Origin: an uncultured Chlorobiaceae bacterium
GTDB taxonomy: Bacteria > Bacteroidota > Chlorobiia > Chlorobiales > Chlorobiaceae
Assembly: GCA_903895195.1 (NCBI GenBank)
Contig: CAITSZ010000030.1
Span: 1 to 64,000, forward strand
Reading direction: 5' to 3'
DNA length: 64,000 nucleotides
Shown here in pieces: positions 18,583 to 26,368 of the stretch. Both the position numbers and the translations under genes were made by a program. The first letter of the stretch is position 1, and each line of letters starts with the position of its first letter. The notes under the pieces are model-generated. The model searched no databases. It was given only the letters and a program-made list of their open reading frames with translations, and was not told where the DNA came from.

Positions 18583-19311
18583 TTATAACTCTTTGAGTTG
18601 AAAAACACCATTTTTAAAAACTCCATAAGGCAATTTACCCTCTATCCATGATCCAAGATTGACATACCTGCAGGGAGGAACAGAAAGCTCCTTTATCCCC
18701 TGAACATGATTATGGCCGCAGACAAAATAGTCAAACTCCTTTTCCTCCGCCAGTGATTCTGCAAAGTTTAACAAACGATCTGTTTCAAACACACGATCAA
18801 CTTTTTTATGCGTGCGACTTAAGCGTGATAACCTTTTCATCAAGCTTATAGCAAGATCCGGATGAAACTCCAAAAGAGAGAGATTAAAGCGGTTTCTTAC
18901 AAGACGAGCAAAGAGCTTGTAGCCAATATCACCTTTCCCCAGACCATCTCCATGGGCAAGGAGAAACTTAGAGCCATCGAGCAATCGCTCATGCATCCCG
19001 TATATCGTCTTTACGCCAAGTTCATCATCAAAATAACGGCCAAGATAAAAATCATGGTTTCCCGCCAGATAGACTACCTCGATATTATGGCGAACAAGAT
19101 CAGACAATAAACAAATAAATCTGGAAAACCCCTTCGGAATGAGATGACGAAATTCCATCCAGTAATCTACAATATCGCCAAGCATATAAAGCGAACGGCC
19201 TTCTGCCTTGATGATGGCAAAAAGCCGTTCGAGGTTGTCAAGCTTGAGCTGCTCGCTTTTTTGGTCCTGCAGTCCTATATGAATGTCGCTGATAAAATAA
19301 ATGGCCGGCAT
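18583..19311 (-). CDS. lpxH: UDP-2,3-diacylglucosamine diphosphatase-like metallophosphoesterase
   Basis: 242 residues with all calcineurin-type metal motifs: DIHIG (Asp9, His11), GDIVDYW, GNHDFYLG, HGDG and CGHNHV. LpxH hydrolyses the pyrophosphate of UDP-2,3-diacylglucosamine to give lipid X in lipid A synthesis at the membrane. Assignment within the LpxH-like family is likely because the window also holds lpxA, but related phosphoesterases share these motifs. It lies between hisG and a kinase-like gene with short spacers (25 and 23 bp), consistent with one transcript. Confidence 0.8.
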   Translation of the reverse strand: MPAIYFISDIHIGLQDQKSEQLKLDNLERLFAIIKAEGRSLYMLGDIVDYWMEFRHLIPKGFSRFICLLSDLVRHNIEVVYLAGNHDFYLGRYFDDELGVKTIYGMHERLLDGSKFLLAHGDGLGKGDIGYKLFARLVRNRFNLSLLEFHPDLAISLMKRLSRLSRTHKKVDRVFETDRLLNFAESLAEEKEFDYFVCGHNHVQGIKELSVPPCRYVNLGSWIEGKLPYGVFKNGVFQLKEL

Positions 19312-19334
19312 ATCCCCGTTTTCATGAGTTCATT

Positions 19335-20048
19335 TCATAAAAACCGGGCTGCTGCAATCACTGCAAGAGGAATGGTAATATTATCAACCTCTTTAGGGCT
19401 TACACCTTCAACAATAGTTGCAATCACAGCAATAGCAATAATCTTACCGGCATCAAACGATTCAGGTGCAATAAGCTTGACAAAAAACAAACCGGCAAAA
19501 ATACTGCCCACAAGAAAGGCAAGACTGCCTTCAACACTTTTATCGCTCAGCACACGATATTTCAATTTACCATACCTGGTACCGATTATAGGTGCAAGTC
19601 CATCTCCCCAACCGAGAATCGCCATTGCCAGCACACCTGCGAACTGCTTGTAATACACAGTTCCGCAAATTATGGCGACAATCACAAAATAGAGAGTGCC
19701 CTTGAGAAGTTCACGTTTGTTACCGGTACGGGTCATAGTTTTAACGGCCTGATCGTCCTCTGCGGCAAACAAACCTTTCTGTATAAGCAGAATAGTCCAG
19801 ACAGCAAAAACGGTGATATTAAGAAAGTGAGAGCTGCCAATGTCGATAAAAAGGGGAAGAAAAATAATTGCTGAGCCTGCACAGATGTGGGTAATCTTGC
19901 GACTGATATCCCTTGGAAGCGCATGATTGGTGACAAGGTAATCCATAAGAGGAGGAACACTGAAGACATAGACAAAAGTCATCAGGGTGACCAGTGCATT
20001 ATGCCATAACACTGGAAGCGAGAAAAAGGTCACTGGAAGAGTATTCAT
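19335..20048 (-). CDS. Phytol/dolichol kinase-like membrane protein (VTE5/SEC59-type)
   Basis: 237 residues with about six membrane helices. The stretch GWGDGLAPIIGTRYGKLKY and the later SVEGSLAFLVGS are the conserved CTP-binding segments of the dolichol kinase/phytol kinase (VTE5) and CdsA-related families. These enzymes phosphorylate polyprenols such as phytol or farnesol using CTP. The neighbour upstream is bchK, which esterifies bacteriochlorophyllide c with farnesyl diphosphate, so this protein may salvage farnesol or phytol for chlorophyll or quinone synthesis. Family assignment is good; substrate is inference. Confidence 0.7.
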   Translation of the reverse strand: MNTLPVTFFSLPVLWHNALVTLMTFVYVFSVPPLMDYLVTNHALPRDISRKITHICAGSAIIFLPLFIDIGSSHFLNITVFAVWTILLIQKGLFAAEDDQAVKTMTRTGNKRELLKGTLYFVIVAIICGTVYYKQFAGVLAMAILGWGDGLAPIIGTRYGKLKYRVLSDKSVEGSLAFLVGSIFAGLFFVKLIAPESFDAGKIIAIAVIATIVEGVSPKEVDNITIPLAVIAAARFL

Positions 20049-20190
20049 AGCATGATGATGGTTTAAGATTACGCTATTTCCTGAACAGGGAAATGATTGA
20101 AAACAGTCTGGTTCAGAAGCGATCTGTGAATAAAAATTCCTGCCACGTTAACCTTCCTGATGCTGGCAGAGGCCTTGCACTATCTTGACG

Positions 20191-21198
20191 TCATATATCC
20201 TTAATGTATTTCAATCCAACCATTCCAGCAACAAGCAGATTGTTGAGTAGAAAAAGAATATTGTTAATCACCTGAAACCTGAGAAATGTATTGTGTTCCT
20301 GAACATCACTCTTGCCGATAGCATGACCGAATCCATCTTCAACGGCACCCTTCATAAATGAAATTCCGCCTTTTGGATCCCGTAAAAGCTGAACCTGAAT
20401 GGAGAGATTGAGGGCAAGACCGATTAAAACAAACACTGAGGGAATAATAAAGCCCCATGTATACGAAAGGTAAGCAAGAACTGCGAAAACAGCATCAATA
20501 ATCAAAAAAGAGACAAGAAATGTATTTCTGGCTCCGATCATCACAGTCAGGGATTTGAGTCCACCCTCTTTATCACCTTCCGCCGACTTGAAATCATTAA
20601 GAATGATCAAGGCGACCGCCATAAAAAAGTTCAGGGTTGCGAGCCATAGAGCTTCGGGACGAATATCCCCGAAAAGGGCATTGGCTGACAAAAAAGAGAC
20701 AAAACCATAGGAGAATCCGACAGCCGGAGCAGAGGTAAGAATGTTTTTTTTCAGTTTGAGAGGAGGTGCAGAATAAATATAGGCGACAAAAAGAGCTGCC
20801 ATAATTGACAGAACAATGACCAGGCCTCGAACTCCGCCGATATGCACCCCGATAAACACGCCGATACCCATAGCAAGCAGAAGCGCAACGATACTGTTCC
20901 CTAAAGCTTCCATTTCAGTCAAACGGCCTGAAGGAATCGGACGGGAAGGCTCATTGACCATGTCAAGCTCAAGATCAAAATAGTCATTGACTGACTGGCT
21001 GAAACCGGTACCGAGGGGACCGAACATCAGAAAAATGGCAAAAAGAAGAAGATAGTCGTGAACAGTCGGCTGCATGGCTCCCGAAGCCATAACACCTCCG
21101 GCAAGACAGGGAAAAACGCTGATCCAGGTAACAGGATCAAGCAGTTCAAGATGTGCTCTTACTTTATCGACCAACCCAAGTTTTACGGGAACTGACAT
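20191..21198 (-). CDS. bchK: Bacteriochlorophyll c/d/e synthase (polyprenyltransferase)
   Basis: 335 residues from ATG 21198 (MSVPVKLGLVDK). An upstream ATG at 21252 would add 18 residues without a family match. It is a UbiA-family prenyltransferase with about eight membrane helices and the two Asp-rich sites, NDYFDLELDMVNEPSRPIPSG (near residue 71) and DFKSAEGDKEGG. It attaches a polyprenyl tail, mainly farnesyl in chlorosome pigments, to bacteriochlorophyllide. BchK is distinguished from BchG and MenA by the long overall match I recall and by neighbouring cruC; BchG is the alternative. Confidence 0.82.
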   Translation of the reverse strand: MSVPVKLGLVDKVRAHLELLDPVTWISVFPCLAGGVMASGAMQPTVHDYLLLFAIFLMFGPLGTGFSQSVNDYFDLELDMVNEPSRPIPSGRLTEMEALGNSIVALLLAMGIGVFIGVHIGGVRGLVIVLSIMAALFVAYIYSAPPLKLKKNILTSAPAVGFSYGFVSFLSANALFGDIRPEALWLATLNFFMAVALIILNDFKSAEGDKEGGLKSLTVMIGARNTFLVSFLIIDAVFAVLAYLSYTWGFIIPSVFVLIGLALNLSIQVQLLRDPKGGISFMKGAVEDGFGHAIGKSDVQEHNTFLRFQVINNILFLLNNLLVAGMVGLKYIKDI

Positions 21199-21320
21199 AC
21201 TTATACTTATCTCCGAAGCCCTGATATGAGCTTTTTTATATGTTGATTGCAAAACATCAATTTACAAATCCAGCTCCAGATAAAAAACTCTTAATAGGGC
21301 AGGGATTCAGCCTTACCCGG

Positions 21321-22667
21321 TCAAGAGAGATCAGCGCCGGAATGCATCGGTTTACCAATCAATGTTGCCGAGGTTGCTGACGTGATGAGAACATTCAGCC
21401 GTTCGCCTGCCTGAAAGTGTTCACGGTCAAAAACAACAACCCGATTGGTGTCAGTTCGGCCCATCAACTGCGATGATGATCGCTTGCTTTCAGATTCAGC
21501 AAGAACCTCAACAACTGTCCCTATGCTCCCTTGATTCAACTCTTCTGAGACTGTGTTCTGCAGATCAATAATTTCCTGCAACCTTCTTTTTTTTACCGCC
21601 TCAGGAACATCATCTTCAAGGGTTCGTGCGGCAAGAGTTCCGGGTCTTTCAGAGTAAAAAAACATATAGGCTAAATCAAACCGTAAATCTGAGAGAAGTT
21701 TCAGCGTTGCCTGATGATCCTCTTCCTCTTCACCGCAAAATCCCGCGATAATATCGGTGGTAAGAACAACTCCAGGAATCACCTCTCGAATCAACGCTAT
21801 TTTTTCCCTGTACTCCTCAATGGAGTGCCCCCGGTTCATAAGGCCAAGCATTCTTGAAGAACCTGACTGCACCGGCAGATGTATGTGGTTGCAGATGTTC
21901 GGCCGATCGGCAATTGTGCGCACAAGCTCTTCAGAGATATCTTTCGGATGTGAGGTTGAAAACCGGATTCTCTGCATGGGCGCCTCACAACTGACCGCGT
22001 CGAGAAGAGCTGCAAAGTTTCGCCCCTCTGCAGGGTCGCAGTATGAATTGACATTTTGTCCCAGCAGGGTAATCTCCCTGTAGCCTGAAGCAACAAGCTC
22101 ACGGACTTCGTCGATAACTGAACTGAACGGGTGACTGCGCTCCCGGCCACGGGTAAACGGCACAACGCAAAATGCACACATGTTGTTACACCCCCTCATC
22201 ACCGGAACAAACGCACTGATCAAGCCCTGTCGGACAGTATCTATCCCCGCATAGGTTTCGGCTGAATCAAACTCCAATGCGGCAGGTTTCAGGCCGGTTC
22301 GAACCTGTTCAATCAGCAATGGAAGGGATCGGTAGGTATCAGGGCCTGCAAGAAAATCAATTGCAGGAGAGATTGAAAACATATCCTGCCTCTGGTACTG
22401 GGGCACACATCCGACGACACCGACAATCAGGCCCTTGTGTCTTTTTTTCAAACCCTGAAGACGCTGAAGATAATTTTCAATACGATCGACGGCGTGTTCC
22501 CTGACCGCACATGTATTAAGCAGAATAATCCATGCGTCGTCCTCACTTTCTGCGGGAGAGTACCCTTCCTGCTGCAGCAATGCTGTTATGATTCCGGAGT
22601 CAGCATGGTTCATCGCGCAGCCGAACGTATGAATATAAAAGTTGTTATTTACGCCTGTTCTCATCAT
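21321..22667 (-). CDS. miaB: tRNA-2-methylthio-N6-dimethylallyladenosine synthase
   Basis: 448 residues. An N-terminal UPF0004 domain supplies Cys17, Cys53 and a third Cys in VVGCVP, binding the auxiliary 4Fe-4S cluster. The radical SAM core CNNMCAFC lies near residue 160 and a TRAM domain forms the C-terminus (to 448). It methylthiolates i6A37 of tRNAs that read UNN codons. The motifs DFLAGPD and [16 protein letters not shown] are typical of MiaB rather than RimO. The enzyme needs iron-sulfur supply, which fits the adjacent nifU-nifS pair. Confidence 0.93.
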   Translation of the reverse strand: MMRTGVNNNFYIHTFGCAMNHADSGIITALLQQEGYSPAESEDDAWIILLNTCAVREHAVDRIENYLQRLQGLKKRHKGLIVGVVGCVPQYQRQDMFSISPAIDFLAGPDTYRSLPLLIEQVRTGLKPAALEFDSAETYAGIDTVRQGLISAFVPVMRGCNNMCAFCVVPFTRGRERSHPFSSVIDEVRELVASGYREITLLGQNVNSYCDPAEGRNFAALLDAVSCEAPMQRIRFSTSHPKDISEELVRTIADRPNICNHIHLPVQSGSSRMLGLMNRGHSIEEYREKIALIREVIPGVVLTTDIIAGFCGEEEEDHQATLKLLSDLRFDLAYMFFYSERPGTLAARTLEDDVPEAVKKRRLQEIIDLQNTVSEELNQGSIGTVVEVLAESESKRSSSQLMGRTDTNRVVVFDREHFQAGERLNVLITSATSATLIGKPMHSGADLS

Positions 22668-22709
22668 GAATGTTGTTTCTTCCCGTAGCGAATTATTTCA
22701 AAATAGTAC

Positions 22710-22934
22710 TCATCTCTCTTCCCGGGCAACTTTTCGGGCAACAAAAACGGATAAAAGACCGGCAAGCGTGAGAAAAAAATCACCGGTTTTAGCCGGGTTC
22801 TCTCCATAGTACGTTAATTCAGAGATATCAAATGCTGGCAGAATTTTTTTTGCTTCTGCAATAAACAAGAATGGGGGACAGAATAGTCCCCCATCGTTGA
22901 AATTTACCACTTGCAGGAAGCACCAGGAATGCAC
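22710..22934 (-). CDS. Small hypothetical ORF, GTG start, doubtful
   Basis: 74 residues beginning with GTG. The C-terminal half (KTGDFFLTLAGLLSVFVARK) looks like a single membrane helix with a basic tail, which could be real. The N-terminal half overlaps the nifU terminator at 22871-22894 and has no ribosome site, so translation of the whole ORF is doubtful; a shorter product or a relic of a lost gene is more likely. No family recognised. Confidence 0.25.
   Translation of the reverse strand: MHSWCFLQVVNFNDGGLFCPPFLFIAEAKKILPAFDISELTYYGENPAKTGDFFLTLAGLLSVFVARKVAREER
22871..22894 (-). terminator. Hairpin after nifU
   Basis: A perfect 9-bp stem (atgggggac at 22871-22879 with gtcccccat at 22886-22894) around a 6-nt loop, lying 70 bp after the nifU stop. 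The following T run is interrupted (attcttgttt), so termination may be partial. Confidence 0.65.
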
Positions 22935-22963
22935 TTTCCAGAGATGCTTTCGTCATCTACCGT

Positions 22964-23575
22964 TCAGACTCCGAAATGAATATGCTTGAATTTATCAAGC
23001 AGCACTTCAGCTTCGTCCTTGCACTGGCCACATACTGTGCCGAGCTTGGTTCGCTCCTGCAGTTCAAAATAAGTACGGGCTCCTTCAAGAACTGCCTCTT
23101 CTATATCATGATCGGTAATGCTCATGCACTGACAGATAACCTTGGCCTGTTCCTGCTTAACCTTGTCGGTTTGACCGTTACGGGTATAGTAGTTGTTTAT
23201 GGCCGCCCTCAAAGCCTTGTCACCGAGCACTGAACAGTGAATTTTGTGGTCCGGCAGACCTCCAAGCGCTACAGCCACCTCTTTGGGGGAGACATGAAAT
23301 GCCTGATCGAGTGTCATGCCTTTAACCATTTCGGAAAGAACGGATGTACTGGCAATAGCACTTGCACAACCATAGGTTTTCCACTGACAGTCAGTGATCA
23401 GCTCTTTCTGTTTGTCCACCATGATCACAACCATCATCTGATCACCGCACTGCAGGTTACCTTCCATACCAACACCATCAAATGCATCAGTATCCTCACC
23501 CTGAAGAATGTTCTTAGGGTTCATGAAATGTTCCTTAAGTGTTTCACTATAAGCCCACTCACCTGCTTGCAGCAT
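22964..23575 (-). CDS. nifU: NifU-like iron-sulfur scaffold with Bfd-type [2Fe-2S] domain
   Basis: 203 residues. Residues 1-130 form the NifU/IscU scaffold with ligand cysteines 43, 70 and 114. Residues 145-190 form a bacterioferritin-associated-ferredoxin-type domain with Cys148, Cys150, Cys182 and Cys185. The C-terminal Nfu domain of full-length NifU is absent, so this is a two-domain form. It assembles clusters with sulfur from NifS. A strong ribosome site (aaggaggattgc) precedes the ATG, and the gene overlaps the end of nifS by 17 bp. Confidence 0.9.
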   Translation of the reverse strand: MLQAGEWAYSETLKEHFMNPKNILQGEDTDAFDGVGMEGNLQCGDQMMVVIMVDKQKELITDCQWKTYGCASAIASTSVLSEMVKGMTLDQAFHVSPKEVAVALGGLPDHKIHCSVLGDKALRAAINNYYTRNGQTDKVKQEQAKVICQCMSITDHDIEEAVLEGARTYFELQERTKLGTVCGQCKDEAEVLLDKFKHIHFGV

Positions 23576-24764
23576 GCAATCCTCCTTTTATATATGCCGT
23601 TGACATGTTTCTGATTCTTTCAATTATTTTTGGTAACACATTGAGGGTATAATCCACCTCCTCGCTTGTACTTTGACGACCCATGCTGAACCGTATGGAA
23701 CCATGGGCAAGTTCGGCATCCACACCCGTCGCAAGAAGCACATGCGAAGGGTCAAGGGATCCGGATGCACATGCAGATCCTGTAGAGACGGCAATACCTT
23801 CTATATCGAGATAGAGCAGAATAGCCTCGCCTTCCACCCCTGTAAACGAAACATTAAGCGTTCCGGCAAGTGAATCGTCGGGGTGACCGTTGAAATGAAT
23901 ATCATCGATGCTGCTCTCGATTCCGGCTCTGAGTCTGTTCTTCAATGCGAGCAACCGCTCATGCTCACCCGGCATTTCGAGCGCTCTCATTTCAACTGCT
24001 TTTCCAAGACCGAGAATACCGAGAGTGTTTTCGGTACCTGCACGACGGCCAAGCTCCTGATGACCTCCCCGGATCAAAGGACAGTAAGGGACACCTTTCT
24101 TTACAAACAACGCTCCAATACCTTTAGGCCCATAGATCTTATGGGCTGAAATGGTAAGAAAATCAACGCCGAGCGAGCGAACATCAACTGGCACCTTACC
24201 AATAGCCTGAACGGCATCGGTATGCATCAATGCTCCACTTTCATGGACCATATCTGCTATGGTTTTAATATCCTGCAGCGTACCGATCTCATTGTTAGCC
24301 ATCATGATCGAGACCAGGCCTACATCATCCCCCAGCATCCCGGCCAATTGATCGAGATCAACTTTGCCATACTGGTCAACATCAAGATACTTGACCCGTA
24401 CACCACGGTGACCAAGGCATTCAGATGTCTCAAGAACACAGGGATGTTCAATTTTAGTGGTAATGATTGAACTGCGCATCTTAGAACCGGGAATACACTG
24501 GCTCGATCCACAGACAAAGAGAGAGAGCACGGTATTGTTCGCTTCCGATCCACTTCCGACAAAAACAATTTCTTTTTCGGTGGCCCCGATAAAATCAGCA
24601 ACCTGACGACGGGCATTTTCAACGTTTGCCCTTGCTTCACGTCCATAGGCATGCATACTGGAAGGATTGCCGAACATCTCCATTGCAGCAATCATTTCCT
24701 TTTTCACTTCCGGATGCAGAGGCGTCGTGGCATTGTTATCAAAATAAACCTTCATGTCTGCCAT
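23559..24764 (-). CDS. nifS: Cysteine desulfurase NifS
   Basis: 401 residues. Pyridoxal phosphate is held by Lys209 in ISAHKIYGPKG. The catalytic cysteine is Cys332 in STGSACASGSLDPSHVL, a NifS-type active-site loop. The enzyme removes sulfur from cysteine and passes it to NifU. The gene overlaps nifU, indicating translational coupling. The pair may serve general iron-sulfur biogenesis, as expected for a bacterium whose pigment synthesis (BchE, BchLNB) and photosystem depend on clusters; nothing here ties it specifically to nitrogenase. Confidence 0.93.
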   Translation of the reverse strand: MADMKVYFDNNATTPLHPEVKKEMIAAMEMFGNPSSMHAYGREARANVENARRQVADFIGATEKEIVFVGSGSEANNTVLSLFVCGSSQCIPGSKMRSSIITTKIEHPCVLETSECLGHRGVRVKYLDVDQYGKVDLDQLAGMLGDDVGLVSIMMANNEIGTLQDIKTIADMVHESGALMHTDAVQAIGKVPVDVRSLGVDFLTISAHKIYGPKGIGALFVKKGVPYCPLIRGGHQELGRRAGTENTLGILGLGKAVEMRALEMPGEHERLLALKNRLRAGIESSIDDIHFNGHPDDSLAGTLNVSFTGVEGEAILLYLDIEGIAVSTGSACASGSLDPSHVLLATGVDAELAHGSIRFSMGRQSTSEEVDYTLNVLPKIIERIRNMSTAYIKGGLHAASR

Positions 24765-25211
24765 AATACTTTCAATATTCGTGGGTTAAGCTTGTGCGAT
24801 TACTAAGGAAAACTTCAGTCATTAAGTAAACTGTTCTTCTAAAATCCAGGGCACATTATTTCAAACGGCATAATCCGGTAAAAAAACAACAATAATATTT
24901 CACTCCAGTAAAAGAACCAATAATAGCCAATAAACAGACTTTTTCACAACGACTTCCGTACTCCGGACTTCATATTGAACCAACTTTTATCTTGCTGCGA
25001 ATGAATACACTTGAAAACCTTCAACCTCAATTCATTCAAAGCTTACTCCTGCAACATCCCTGACTCAGGTAAAATCATACCCTTTCTATCGAAATTATGT
25101 ATGAAGAAATGTTTTATCGGCACAATTAATTCCTAACAAGACTTAATTTATCCTATTTATATCAATAAAGCTAAACTCACTTATAAAAAAAGGTTTAGCG
25201 CACAAAAAAGC
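24765..25211. other. AT-rich intergenic region upstream of nifS
   Basis: No gene is recognisable in these 447 bases. The part nearest nifS must hold its promoter; no palindrome stands out. The end nearest the RodZ-like gene contains gctaaac/gtttagc (25171-25200) around a 16-nt loop with T/A runs, a weak terminator candidate for that gene. Confidence 0.45.
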
Positions 25212-26204
25212 TCAATTAATAATAAGAATACGATCTGTTGTCGGCGGGAGTTTTTTCCCGTTGAGGTACAACTCGACAAATTTCGGGCGTCCTATGTTGA
25301 CCCAGAAGTTTTTTCGCGCCTCGTATCGAAGAACCTGACCGTTGCTGAACTTTCCGCCAGGATAGACCCTGGAGCTGTCATCGGCGATAACCTTGACCCA
25401 TGAATATTCGTCAACCAGGCGGACAACAAGCACCTTTCGGTACGGGGAGGTTGAAGAGGATGGCAGAAAAGAGACGTTTTTTGCCCACTCAGTGGAAGCA
25501 GAAGCTGTTGCTGGTAGCGCTGCTGCAGATGAAACCGGTGCTGGTGTTGCAATAGCAGCAGGCCTGGAGGTCGCTGCAGAATCAACCCTTGCCGGAGCTT
25601 TCAGTTCAGGAGATGACGAGGCTGCATTGAGAGGCGGTTTATTAAAACCGGAAATCTGAAGAGAATCAATAATCTGTTCTGCAACAGCGACAGTATCTTC
25701 CGCAGTTGCAGATTGCAGCGGAAAAACGCCGGAAGAGCGCTTATCTGAAAAATGAAGATTGCCGTCAAAATAATAGAACGCAAATCCGGCAGCAGCAACG
25801 AGTACGATGCCGCTGATCAACAAAACTAAATATCTTGGAAATCGGACATCACGAAAGTTTGTATCCCTGCCAGGGCGTTTTTCCTTCCTGGGTAAAGCTT
25901 TATCAAGAACAACGTCACGCTTTAGGGCGCTGGTCAGCTGCAGCTCTTTTTTGCATTGTTCAAAAGTTTCATCGTTACCAACCCCCATCAGTAGCGCATA
26001 CTCCTTGATGAAGGTAAAAACATATGCCTTGGGCAGGAAAGTGAAATCGCCTTCCTCTATTTTTTCAAGATGATTCTTTTGAACCGTGGTCAAACGGCTC
26101 ACATCTTCCAGTGAAAGGTTTTTTTCGATTCTGGCATTTTTCAGCTCCCTTGAAAGAACCTCCAATGCTATGATGCTTGATACCTGCTCAGTCATGGAAA
26201 ACAA
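25212..26204 (-). CDS. RodZ-like membrane-anchored helix-turn-helix protein
   Basis: 330 residues. An N-terminal HTH_25-type domain (about 14-75, ARIEKNLSLEDVSRLTTVQK) lies in the cytoplasm, a single membrane helix spans about 124-146, and after a Ser/Ala/Pro-rich linker a C-terminal DUF4115-type beta domain (about 250-330) lies in the periplasm. This is the RodZ plan, in which the HTH contacts MreB and helps set rod shape. Neighbours give no further clue. The linker is unusually long and low in complexity. A start at codon 4 is also possible. Confidence 0.75.
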   Translation of the reverse strand: MFSMTEQVSSIIALEVLSRELKNARIEKNLSLEDVSRLTTVQKNHLEKIEEGDFTFLPKAYVFTFIKEYALLMGVGNDETFEQCKKELQLTSALKRDVVLDKALPRKEKRPGRDTNFRDVRFPRYLVLLISGIVLVAAAGFAFYYFDGNLHFSDKRSSGVFPLQSATAEDTVAVAEQIIDSLQISGFNKPPLNAASSSPELKAPARVDSAATSRPAAIATPAPVSSAAALPATASASTEWAKNVSFLPSSSTSPYRKVLVVRLVDEYSWVKVIADDSSRVYPGGKFSNGQVLRYEARKNFWVNIGRPKFVELYLNGKKLPPTTDRILIIN

Positions 26205-26368
26205 ACCAAATGCGATAACCCAAGAAAATACAAAAACTTTCAGCCTGACAAATTTACAAAAAAGATGGAAAGCATATCAAAAAAAGGATGATTTTATTCT
26301 CAGAGAATTATCCGTTTTTGATAACGGAAATAGAACACCTGCTCATGATAAACCAATTTTATTCCCAC

